From assembly GCF_918797505.1 (NCBI RefSeq), contig NC_092798.1, forward strand, positions 12,103,501 through 12,167,500: a stretch of 64,000 bases of DNA, in the 5' to 3' direction. The DNA is from Bemisia tabaci. Its lineage: Eukaryota; Arthropoda; Insecta; Hemiptera; Aleyrodidae. Position numbers and translations under genes: made by a program. The first letter of the stretch is position 1. Each line of letters opens with the position of its first letter. Of the stretch, positions 24,909 through 37,800 are shown in pieces. The notes beneath the pieces were generated by a model. The model searched no databases. It was not told the DNA's origin and saw only the letters and a program-made list of their open reading frames with translations.

Positions 24909-27900
24909 CTGAAACATGATGAGCAGGTGAATTAATTAGTGGCTTTAGCAGATCAAATCAGGGGAGAGTGAGGGAGAGTTTATTAAAAAATTCAACAACT
25001 GCAAACTAGATAAACTTTTAGGTAGAAGTAAAATGACAAATATCAGGATGTTGAATAAAAAAATACTGACTTACAATGTGCAGCTTCAAAATAAGCTCTG
25101 GAGGATAGAAGATTAGCTCTTTAAATTGTAACAAAAGTCATGGCATTGTTTCCATTAATAAGATCACTGCCAAGCTATAGTGACTAATCTTTAGTTGATC
25201 GCTACAGGCAAAAAAACCATCACAGTGACCAGTGTTTTGAATGGCGCTGTGCTAACCAGCCTAATTCAATATTTCACCTTTTCCCCGCACTTTTTTGGCC
25301 TGCTAGAAACAATTTCACAAAAATATGTTGGCAGTGAATGTGTTAAAAAAAATTACAGTTGATTGCAAATAAATTCAATTTTACTTTTCGGAAGCCGACA
25401 ATTTATAAAACGATAGGTATGCTTCTTGCACTTTGAAAATTTCTATTATAGCAACACTTAGATGAATTCTGTGTTTCATTCATTCCTGGCTGTTTCAAAA
25501 CAGGTGGTATTTTTGCTGGAAAAGTATCACCTGTTATGAATGAAATAATCAACTTACTTTTTAGATGACTTGCTAGAATGTTTCTTCCTTTTCTTCTTGG
25601 GAGGATTTAAACTAGGTGAAGGCGATCGCTTCTGACGTCTGGAGCTTGATAACGGACTTAAATCGATGACAGGATGGTTTACCTGCGAGCCATTTAATTT
25701 TTTCTTCTTCCCAGAATTTTCTTCTTCATCGCTAGAACTACAACAAGAAAAAAATGGATATCAAAGACGTAAAAAGATAATTTTTTCTTAATTTCCGAAA
25801 AATTACTTTCGATTACAGTAGCAAAGTTTGCAAAGGAGCGATTTTTATCAAGTTAGTTCATAAAATTAAAACCTAAATTTTTAAGGATGAATACTCTCTG
25901 CAATATAAAGAATAATATGAGAATAGCATTGCAAGCAATTTGATTCACTTTTGTGCCGGATAAGGCTTACTATTTTCAATCTGACAATTTACTGTCTTAA
26001 GTCCAGTTTGGTTTGTTATTTCAGAACAATTTTTGAACCAGAATATTTGTAAAACGCAATGGTCAAAGTCAGAATTTCAAATCCCCTTGCATTGGACTCA
26101 CTTACCCTATGGAAATGGACCATCCATATTTATGGGATACCTATCAGTGTCAATAAATTGTACTTTGATAACTAAAACCTGAGAGATTAACCAAAAAAAT
26201 AAGATCCATGGACAACCAGGTTTTTAAGTCCAATGAGTATAACGTTGAAAATGATCGTAAAAGTAGGTTGCATCATCCACTATAAAGTGCATACCAAAGT
26301 TTCTTTCAAAACGGTCTCATAAAAGAGCACGCAGATTGTTGAAATCGTGACTCAGTTGAGAGAACTTGATAGTTGGAATATCATTATGTAAGTGATCAAT
26401 TGTATTACTCCCTTTTCTTGTGGTTTCTTTATCAGGTAAGATAGTCCACAGTTTAGAAGATAGGAAGAAAACAAAATAAAAACCAAAAAAAAGAAAATAC
26501 ATACTTGTCAGAGATCGCTATCACAGATGAAGGGGATGGTAATGATTCTACATCATCAGCTTCTGTAACATTATTTTGTGTGGCTGTAGATCCACCTGTA
26601 AAGTTTTGAAAGAGAAAAAAAATTAATTTTTCATGAAAAAATTATTGATACTTGGGATGAGAAGGATAGTTAAGATATGCAATGTAAATCAACACCATGA
26701 AAGTTGCAGAGACTCGACAAAACAAAGGAGCTAATTGGTGCAAGACTTGCAACATCAACTTCCACCCTGAAAGAGCTGGGCTTATTTGATTTCTGACTTC
26801 AGGCGTCGCCTTCAGGGACCTGCATTGTGTGCTTTAAGGGCCACACCTTCAACTCAATTAAGATATAGTCGGTTCTCCTTTAAGTACCACAGGTATTGAT
26901 TGGACTTCCACCTAAAATGTTGTGTGACTGTTTTTTTTTAAATTGCATAGGAATTTTGCAACAGTGAAACAAATAGAAAGAAAGAAAAACCGAGCAATCA
27001 CTAAGGCACAAATTCACACATCTATACACCTAAAAGCTATGTTTTATGCTAATAAGTGCCAATGTAATGAGAATACAGTTCAGCAAGGGTTGCGTAACAT
27101 CTCCTGCCCTGATTGCTATAAGATGCTATTTGCAGCAGAAACATGAATTTGTAAATGTCCGTTCTTTGCTTAGGTTTTGGGTCAGTTATTTGTGATGGCA
27201 GGTTAATTGCACAGTTCTAGTTATTTTAGGTGCAACAATTAAACACAATGTTCTCTTACCTTCTTGATTGTGGTTTGATGTAACTAGTCTATCTTTCTGA
27301 AGGAGATTCAGGAATGCTGCTGCCCTCTTTTTCCGCTCTTGCTGGATTTGACGTTCTCGTTCTTTAGCCAGTAACTTTTCTTTTGCTGTGGCTGAGAGCT
27401 TGTCTTTGACCCTTTCTTCAACTGAAAAAAATAGAAAATGATTATGGAATATTATCTGGAGGAAATGAAAAAAGAGGTAAAATGACAGATAGGAGGAGGT
27501 TGCTAGTTTGCTCATATGCAGTCCCATGCTGCCATGATGTCCACTGCTGTTGGAGAAAGTTGCCAGCCAAATTAAAGCATCGGACTCTTTCCTTGCGACA
27601 AGATTCTCTGATGTACCCTTTCGATTAAGTGGATCTACCGTGCTTGCAAAGGTCATTCGTTAATTGATGGATTGATGGATAATTCCTGGATTTTAAGAAA
27701 TGTATAAAAAATCCCTGAAAGTCACATCAAACTGTATTGCATTGGGCATTCAAACACAAAACTTAAATACTTAGGAATGAATACAAAATAAGTTCCAAGG
27801 CAAAATTGGAACTTGTTTTGTGAATTGATTTCTGATTTTCTTTCTGAACATGCTTTTGAGTTATTTCAAAGTATTTCTCAATTAAATATTTGTACAAATA

Positions 27901-28817
27901 TCTGATGAGCTACAGCATCAAAACATGAAAAAATTCATGGCATGGCATAAAGCATGATAAGACATTAGGGAATTTTCGAAAAATGTCTTAAAATCCAGAA
28001 ATTAAAATTTGACGATTAAATCATCCCAAAAAACGGGATGGAGCCACCTTAATAGAAACTATATTGGATTAAATAAATTTTTTTGCCTAAGTCATGACAG
28101 ATAAAATACTGATGCTTTTTGCAAGTTCCAGAGTAGTTCTGCAAGCAAGGAGGACGACAAAATCGTATGCAGAGGACGTACAACAGTTGAATGCAAAGAT
28201 CTGTTGTGATCATGAGTTTTCTATAAACAGGGAGAAGACTTCAAGACCTGATTTGAAAGATTATTGACGATGTAAAAAGATAGAGTGACTGGAACATTAC
28301 CTTGAATGAACCTCTGGGGGGATGATTCATGCACACTACATTTAACAAGTAAGGTATATTAGGATAAACTGATGAATGAAAAAACGAAGTTCGTTTAAGA
28401 GAGAAAAATATTGAAATAATTCATACTTTTAGTCCAAGGGACACACTCATGTATTTTAAAAACAAACCAGAGAGGACCCAAAACACTTCCTTCACATTTC
28501 ACTGGCACCGAGCATCACAGAGAGAAATGAGGCTTAGAACCAAGTAAGCTAATGAAAGATTTAGAGTTTAAAAAAGAAAAATGAATTTGAGTAAAAGGAC
28601 GCCAGATGAAAACTTTCGGAAAATCATAAATAAATGCTCATATTGGATGAATACACTGGAATTTTGATTGATTTGAATTTACCAGACAAACAAAGAGAGG
28701 TTAGGAACACTTGAAAATTTGTTGCTAGGGTTTCAGAAATATTTAGTATTAGCTCAGTTCAAGGTTGCCAAACTATCTTGTATTCTTTCAATTTTTTACA
28801 TAAAACTAATTAATTCA

Positions 28818-28861
<44 letters not shown>

Positions 28862-31800
28862 CCATTTTCAAAAGGTAATCATCCTTTTTGAGTCTTTTTA
28901 GTGCTATTTATTCCGTATTATTTTGTTTTCTTTATCTTCTATAAAGGAACAATTTGCGATTATTTTTTATGCTTACACATAGTTCTTAAATGGAGTATAG
29001 AATCTTCCATTCATCAGTTTTTGCCAACATGTAACACACTGTTATCTTTAAAATCTTATCAGAATACAAGCATGATGTAAAAATATTCTTCCCTCAATTT
29101 ATGTAAATCTTTGCCCAGTACCACAGCTAAAAAAAGAAAGTAATTGAAAGAAATACAAATGTTGCCCAATTATTCCTTACGTAATGAGAGAAACGATACA
29201 GGAAAATATCAAATATCTAAAAGTAAACTTACTCCATCTGGCATTATTTTCTGTAGAGTGAGATCCTGTTTTTTCTAATTGCTCAGTTTTTTTGGTCTCT
29301 TGGTTTGACTTCGATGATTTGGAGGTGTTACTGTTGCGATCGTCTGAATCCTCATCTTCGGAAGATTCCTCCACTGGTAGAGCGCTACGGCTTTCGAGGC
29401 TTTCAGCTTCTTTTGGTTTTTTGATAGAGAAACAGACAGGCACTGGAAACATAAATCCCACTTGTTTTAACAAATTCATAATTAGTGGAATCGTTAAGTT
29501 TTAAAAGAAACTAGAACTTATGCCTCCTTGGAGGTATTAGCAGTGAAATTTGTTAATACAACTATCCTCTGATGTATAGTTATGGGTTCAATTCAAAAAG
29601 GAAAAGGCAAAATCCAACATTCATGATTCAAAGATTTTGCAGAGCTACTACACTTTTGGGTGTAAATTATTCACATTTTATAGAATGAAAGAAAATGGAA
29701 AAAATTAGAAATGAGAAGGAAAAAAATTAGCGCTAATGAGTACCATCTCATTGACCTTCAAACTGAATTCATTCTCACACACCGCTGACTGAAACTGACA
29801 GCAATATGTTACATTTATGGACTCCACAGTAGAGTTGCATTCCAGATCTGCCGTGCTAAGGAAGAACGCCGTATGAACATTCGAGAGTTGCCAAATTTCC
29901 TTCGATAAAATGTTTATTTTTGAGAAAGATTATGGATATTTTTCCTTGAAATTTCCAGACACTTTAGGTAGATTACAAACAAAATTATCTGAGAAATCGG
30001 CAGAAAAATATTCAAAAATTTTCCTATAAATTAGTGTTTTGCCAGAGGAAATTTGGCAACGCCTAAAGGCTCATACGGCGTTTTTCCTTAGCTCAGCAGA
30101 GATGGATTTGATCCCCCTTAGGAGGAGCTCAATTACTTGCACGGAGTTTGATGTATCATTGAATAAGGTATCCTGAAAACGCTTTGATGGATGGTTTGTG
30201 ACTGTTACCATTACTGGTGCAATTTCTGCTTTAATTTAGCGACACACCGAGGGAATTTTTTCATTGAGCAAGGACTGTCTTCTTTAATTTTTTGACTGCC
30301 ACCATTCTGACAAGTTTGAATTCAAAATTATTCGTCAACATTTGTGGTGAAATGAAACTTTTGAGGTTGGACAATTGATGGGATTGATTAGCAGTAACAA
30401 TTAAAACGCCGATATATTGCTATCTATGGAAATACAGAACACAATAAAAGCCGGACGGACTGTAATAAAATGGTTTGATGAAATATTGAATTCCAGAATG
30501 CAGTCTAAAATTGTTTTTTATTATGAGGCAATATTTTGGATTCATACCTGGTTTGCTGCGCGCTTTAGCTTCTTGGCTATTTTCGTCAACAGACAAATTG
30601 GACTCAGTTGAGGGTGCAGGAGCTCCATTGCTATCTATGGACTGCTCTGATTGCGATGCCTCTGGATTCAGTTTCATGTACAGATTAACTTTTTGCCGGT
30701 AGTAAGGATGATATTGATGTCCTTCTTCCAGAAACGAAAACCTCGGATCTCCTGCAAAAATTATCATTTTACACTGACACCATGATTTGATGGTCAATCA
30801 ACCTACATATCGAGCATTAATATGAAAAATCTGGACGAGAAATAATTCAATATAACACCATAAGTATGGCCCGAGGGAAAATCGTACACCATTTTGCTTT
30901 TCAGCCTGTCTCTCTCTCACTTAAGCTAAAGCATTGAATTATTTCAAACTATTTCACTGTCTAATTTTGCACTACAGAATGATTGGACTTTCATGAATTT
31001 TAGGTAACATTCCTTGAAAAATGGGGATTGTAGATATATTTATCGAACCTCTGAACTGAAACATTGTGGAACCATCTTAAAAAGAAGGTACACTGGTTAA
31101 TGATCGCACAATCATGGATATTTATGTAGATTTCTTTGACGAACTAATTTTGACTGAGCTAAAATTTTTTGTCAGAAATTTTTCAACATGTTTGGTGAAA
31201 CTGCTTCAATAAAACTAACGAGAACAAAAATTCTCTCCGAATAGTCAAACCGCAGGAAATAAAAAGATTTTTCTTATTGATGGCCAAAGTGCGAAACCAC
31301 GTACCTCCATTTGCAACTTTGCAGATTTCCTGAAATACTTCATCTTTCCTTTCGAAAACTAGTACACATAATTTTTTGAAAACTTCATTGATTTTTCTAA
31401 CACGTTAGAGAAATATTCTGAATAAGTTTCAAGTTCTAAAGTGGGGTTCCTTCTCTTTGAAAAAAAAAAAAGGAGCGGAGATTTTGACACACCGCATAGA
31501 AGATCTGTGGTTTTGCACTTAAGCCATCGATATTCAAGGAAAAGTGTACGATAAAAAGTTGTGATGATGACAACACACCCTGTCTTCTCCGTTGAATGTA
31601 TTTTTATTGAAAAGATAGGAGAGAAATTTTCTTTGAGCACTTTACCTTTGCTTTTAACTATTCCTTCAAAATCGATTCCATTTTTAGCAACATACGATGC
31701 CATTTTGTCAATAATTAGCTGCATATGAGGAGGAGGTGTTTCAATTGGACAAACTGGTGCTTCCATCTACAAAGCAACAAAAGAGTCAAAGATTAGAATC

Positions 31801-34800
31801 ACTTCAAAAAATTTTGAGTTGTAATCTCATTAGAACAGACCCAAAGACAAAAAATGGTAGGTGGTCTTCTTAATGGTTGGACCTCTCAGTGTCATTGAGA
31901 TGGCAACTTTAGCTGAGAACCACTGAAATTTAGAAGAGGAAATTTTGTTGCCTAAGTTTGATTCATTGTTATTAAAGCAGCATTTTTTTTTTTTTTTGAA
32001 AAAGAGTTGGAACTGAAAAAACTAAGACCGATTTTACAGTTAAAATTAAGACAAGTTTGAGATCTCCTTGCATAATCAGCCTGGGGTCCCGACTATTTAA
32101 CACTGTGTTTCTTTCGCAACTGAGGAGAGTTATCTAATTTTCAAATTCTATGCTTACAAAACAACGCTCAAGGATAGACACTTTGAAGGTGAGACTCTTA
32201 AACCATGTATTGCATTTGCAGTGTTTTAAAATCTCCATTTCTATTTTATTTTTTAAAGGAGAACCAATCAACATCATTCCTTGAAATTTTCACAGATTTT
32301 TCTTTGCAACGAAAGGAAAAATGATGGAGCTTTTAAAGAATCGATGTTGAGTGATTTTCCATTTAAAAAATAAAGTATTACATTGAGTCTGGAACATCGC
32401 AAACCCAGATACATGATCGTCATGAGTTACATCGTCGACTTGTAGTATCTCTGGCGGGTGGTTGTCAAATTATGAAAGGAATAGCCTTTACCTAAATGAT
32501 ACCAACACTTGCTGGAAAAAACACCTATTTGTTTAGGGAATCAATGTCCGACATGTTTGTTCTAAAATGAGCCAAAACCTTTCTTCCTGTAGTACAAATA
32601 TCATCCAAATTAATGAGCGCACAGTATAACATTCCTAAATGAGTACATAATACAGATCGTGTTTACATTACCTGACTTAATCATTATTCTCAGATATTAG
32701 AAATACGTACACATGTGTCCTCATCTTCTTCTGGAGCGTAAAAGTGCGAATCAGCAAGGGCTTGTTCCGCACGAGCTTTCTTCCGTCTCTTTCTTAATGT
32801 TGAATTTGAAACAGGTGTTGTTGCTGTTGATACTGCTATTGAGCCTACTTCTACGCTTGGGTTTGAAGATTCATCATGACTGGAATGATTTAAAGAAATA
32901 TATCAATAATCAGTCAAGGAATAGTTGGAAGTCTAAGTTTCCAGGGTTGCCACAGAATTTCGAGAATGAATTTTAAGCTTTGGCATAAATGCTTCAACAA
33001 ACAAGGCTACTTTTGGATGTTTAACAATTTAACAACGGATGAAGGTAAAAAACCCAAATTTGAATCAAAAGTTTTAGAGATTAATAAAACAAAATCAAAG
33101 GTTGAAACGACCCAATTTTCAAAAACTGGTCCCTCAGATTCTCTTTCGTTCAGTAACGTCTTTTTTATATGATAAAATTTAGTGAGCACAGAAAAACAAA
33201 AAAAATATTAAAAAGGGAAAACCCAGCCATTAGACTTTAAAAACTCATTAATTCACTTATTTTCTTTAAATGGCTCTCAGAAGTTCGATGACTGGGTTTA
33301 TCTTTTGTAGTTTAAAGTTCACTATTTTTCAATTAAATCTATCTCCCTTCACAAAAAATGTCTTACTCAATTTTTGGCGATGGCTGCGATATCCTAGGTG
33401 GCGATGGTGCTGGAGGGGGTGTTGGCTCCTTGGGAAGAAGGGATGGAACGCTCGGCAATGCCATGTTGCTTTGTTTTTCTTTTATTTTATTAACAAGCAT
33501 GGAGTAAGCACAATCCGATGATGGCTTGTAGTTAATAGCTGGAATCACAACCCCTGGAGCCTGTTAAACAAATTAAATCAACACAGATCAGTACCGAGAC
33601 AATCAGTGATATGAGCGGGTAGTGAGCTAAAATTAAAGTTTTCCAAAATTTAGGTTATCTACTCTTTACAACGGAATTTTATGCTGGTAAGTAAAGCTTG
33701 CTAAAGGTTTAATCAAACTTCACTCAAAAAATCACAATTCCACTGGCTCTAGAGTTCATGACGAAACAATTAATTTTACAACCTTTACTTACTGGCTCCC
33801 TCCCTCAGCAAAAACCACTAAAAAAACCTTCAGTCACTGAAGATGGCAAGAATTTTAATTTCCAACGAAAGGGTAGAGTCTTGTGGGAAATATTATTTTT
33901 CAAGTTGCAGATATTCTCTGTTTTGCTGCACAAAGATTGGATGCATTTCATGGTGAATCTTAGACATTTGATGCAATAGCACACCGCTGTTTGTGCAAAT
34001 CTCATTTGGAGGAGAATAGAATGTGATGAAAAGACCATAAACAGAGCACATTGAAATCTTATGTGCCCTGAAACCAGCTTCAAAAGAAAATGATGTTTCC
34101 TCAGTTTACTGGGATAATTTTTAAAGAATGAACACAACGGTAGTAATCTTTGTAATGTCATTCAACACTGAGTCAAAATTGACTATTTCAGTCTGCCTTG
34201 AAACTTACAATGCTGTAAGTTTTCTAATGTAAACTGACACTGAATGAGAAGATGGACAAAATAAAATAAAACACGGACATATATTTTTTTTCTTCTTCTT
34301 TTTAAAGAGAAGCGGAGGGGAATTTTTTGCCTAAAGTCACAACAGAGCGAGCATTTTATGTCAGTGATATGAAATGACCCAAAAAATTTCTGGGGCCCTG
34401 GTAATCAAAATTCATGCCTTACATTTGGCTTTACATTAAAATTGTATGGGCTGAAACGTTTCATTTCCTGAAAAAATTTTGCTCACAAAGTATTATAGTA
34501 AGGAAAGAGAAACATTTCTGGGAGAAAATTATTCGGATAAGGGAAAAATTTGAGCCTTGAAATTAAAGTTCTTCAGTGGTCAGGGAAGTTCAATGAAAGT
34601 GTTCCAGAGAATGAGAGAATCATTCAACATTGCATTGACAGGGTTGCCACAGTAATTGAGAACAGTATTTCCGATTTTTCTTGACTTATTTTATTCCCTG
34701 ATTTTTAAAAATAAAAAATAGGGTCAATAAAAAAATTGGTTCAATAAAGTGCTTAATTTCCCTGAATAGTACTTTACAGTTATTTCTCTCACCTTCTTTT

Positions 34801-37800
34801 AAAATTATTCCGAAACTATAGCAACCCTGCTTTCATTTTGAGATAATAGAGGAACAATATCAAATATTAGACTCATCCAGATTTCATTGGCACGAGATAG
34901 AAGGCACCTTTGTCTCCCAAAAAAAACTCAAAAAATTACAGAGAGAAACGTGAAATGAGACTTAAAGTTCCTTCCTCTAGCTAGAGGCAAATACGGTGAG
35001 TCCATGTGAAGATGAATAATATTGGTACCTGTGTATGCTTCTGATGATGACACATAAAATACCAAAGGAGAATGAACTTCTCTCATTAGAAATCTTTCTG
35101 CAGAATTTGTGGAGTTTTAAAAATCAATGGGCAAATTCTAAGACCACGTACATACCTCAATTCATAACGTTACAAACTTTCTCACGTTTTATCTTGAAAT
35201 AGGAAGAAAGATCAGCCTAATTTCATGAAAACTTCCAAGATTTCTTTTTCTGTTTTTATGATTGTTCACAGGAGAAGGGATTTTAGTCTGCAGATGAAAA
35301 ATTTTGGATTAATAGATCAAGAGTCTTCCTTCTTGATGTTATCAGTGATTTTCCACTTTTTGAAATCTTGGAAATATTCAAAACATATCACAATGACTAT
35401 TCCTAAGACTTGCGTGACATTGGTGTAAATTGGCCTGGAGCTAAAATGTACACACAAGATAGGACCTGTGCAAAGAGGCACCAAACATGATGAAATCATG
35501 AAATTTATGAGCTCAATATTTTTGAATGAGGCTGAATATGCATTTTTTCAACAGTCATCTTTTCAACTTGCTGGATTAACTTTAAAAAAAAGAGGAAAAA
35601 ACCTGGGTATATTGCACATTCTTTGCCCTTCAGAAAACAAAAATAAAGCGATAAAGGAATCAAAATCCCAATGGAAAGTCTTGCTTGAGTGATATGATGA
35701 TGCATCAATATTTCAATTTTTCAATGTTAATGATCTATCAAGACAGAAGCATACACAACGGAGTCCTTTCGCGGAGGGAAATAGGTCTCACAGTTTTCTA
35801 GCTATACGAAGGAACTCCAACAGGCATATTGTGTATTTTTACCCTGCAGAACAGTTTTTCAAACACTTGAATCCACACATCAGCACAAAATAGTCAACTG
35901 ATAAGCCTGAAAAATAGAAATCGCACAGAGGTTATTATGATCCATAAAATGATAAGCCAGTAATTGCCTACGTGTCTCGCCTTCCGATTCCTTGAGGTTT
36001 TTTGCACTCATTTTTATTTGACTTTTACAATATGCTGACAAACTAGACCAAATTTTCATTAAAATGACAACAAATAATGTGAAACATGACTAAACTTTCA
36101 TAAAACTCCAAGAAACTTGTACAAATTTTCATCAAACTATAAACAATTATCAGTGGTAGGATAAGAACAATTTCAAAAAAGTAGAATTAATTGGGAAAAG
36201 CTTTAAGAAATAGTTTTCAGATTTAATCAAATCAATCAGTTATCAGTGTCAAAATATGCTTTGCAAAAAACCCTTGGTCAAATTCGGAAGGTCGTAATAT
36301 GTCCTGTGAAAAAACCTGTAAGGAAGAATTGGCAGACATTTTCCCTGAAAACTTCTGAGATTCTGAAGTTATGAATCATTATCAGAGAAAAAATATTTTA
36401 AGAAAATACGATGTTGAAAAGAAATAGAGATCATAACATAAGAATGTGGATTATTTGGCATAGCGTTGGAGGTAAAAGAATTTTAAGCCGAGTTTGTTCA
36501 ATTATATGATATCACAATATTATCAATTTTTAAAATTGAAGGGAAAAAAATAAAACCCACTTGCTTAGGGTCAACTTTGCACTGATTGCATTCAACAATT
36601 TCACATCGATTCAGATTTTCCGGACTAAATTTCCGATGCAGAACTCTCAGCTGTCTTTTCGACCTCTAAGAATATGATAGGGTCCCTTGATTGCTTCTAT
36701 TTAAAAATAAATTCAATATACGTTTTCTTTTTATGTTTCTAGCCACAGGAACCAAAAATGGAAACCGATTCAAGAACATATCTGCAAACTTTGTTTAACC
36801 TGCTTTCCAATGACCCTACCTAAATTTAAACCACTGATTACAAAGCTACTTTAAAATAGATCTGATCTGATTCAAGGAACTACGATGATACTTATTGTTG
36901 TCTGTCAAATGTAATGCAATGAATGAAAAAAAAAAAATAATCTGTTTTTATTACCCGTTTTCTTTAGTCTACTTTGTGCGTTAGCTTTCTTCTGGACTTA
37001 CAAACCTTTTAGGCAACCTTCTAGCATCCTCAAACTGGCTTTGTTTTGGGAATAAAATTCAAGGTACTCACCGCCATAAGGTACTTCCCTTTAAGAGGAT
37101 GGTAAGTTCTTGGTAATAAACGGATAAACAAACCACGCAACGTCCTTCCGTTGTATCATCCCTCGATTTAAACAGGCAGTGACGTTTTCAAATATTTGAA
37201 GCAGGTACCTAAGAATGCAGAGGGATAGAAAGAAACAGTGCCATAAAAAAAGCAATGCATGAACGATCGATGACACCTACCGGTTCTGGGGGCTCGAGTG
37301 GGACTGTCGCAAGGCTCGGATGCAAGTAGTGCTCTGAGTTCGCTTCTTCTCTTGCTTTTTCTGAAAAAAAGGATACATAAATTGAATTAAGGAATTTAGC
37401 AGTTTCAGTCACATTGACATAGTAAAACTTCTAAACTGAATGAGAACATAAGAAGATCGAAGGCATGAAAATAGTAGCGTCCAACTTGAGCAATTCACCT
37501 GAAGCACTAATCTACGGATATTAAAAAGAGATGTGGCAGGGCACACAAGTTCTTTACAGAGAGAGATAGTGATCCTGCTATCATGCATTGAATTCAGTAT
37601 AAAACTGGAACCCATGTCTTATTGATTACAATTACTTTCATTTTTTGATACAGTCATACTCACCCACTCATCCAACTAATTGAAGCGCTGGGTGCGAAAA
37701 GGGTGCTTTTCAGTTGCAATGTCTCAGAGGGGCCACTAAGTCTAGATTATTTTAATGGTTTCTAAGCCTATAGATTTACTACTTTTTTCCAACAGTCATG

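Noticed and set aside
30511..30702. Plus-strand frame opposite an SFSWAP exon
   Set aside because: Antisense shadow of exon 30548-30751 (SURP-2).
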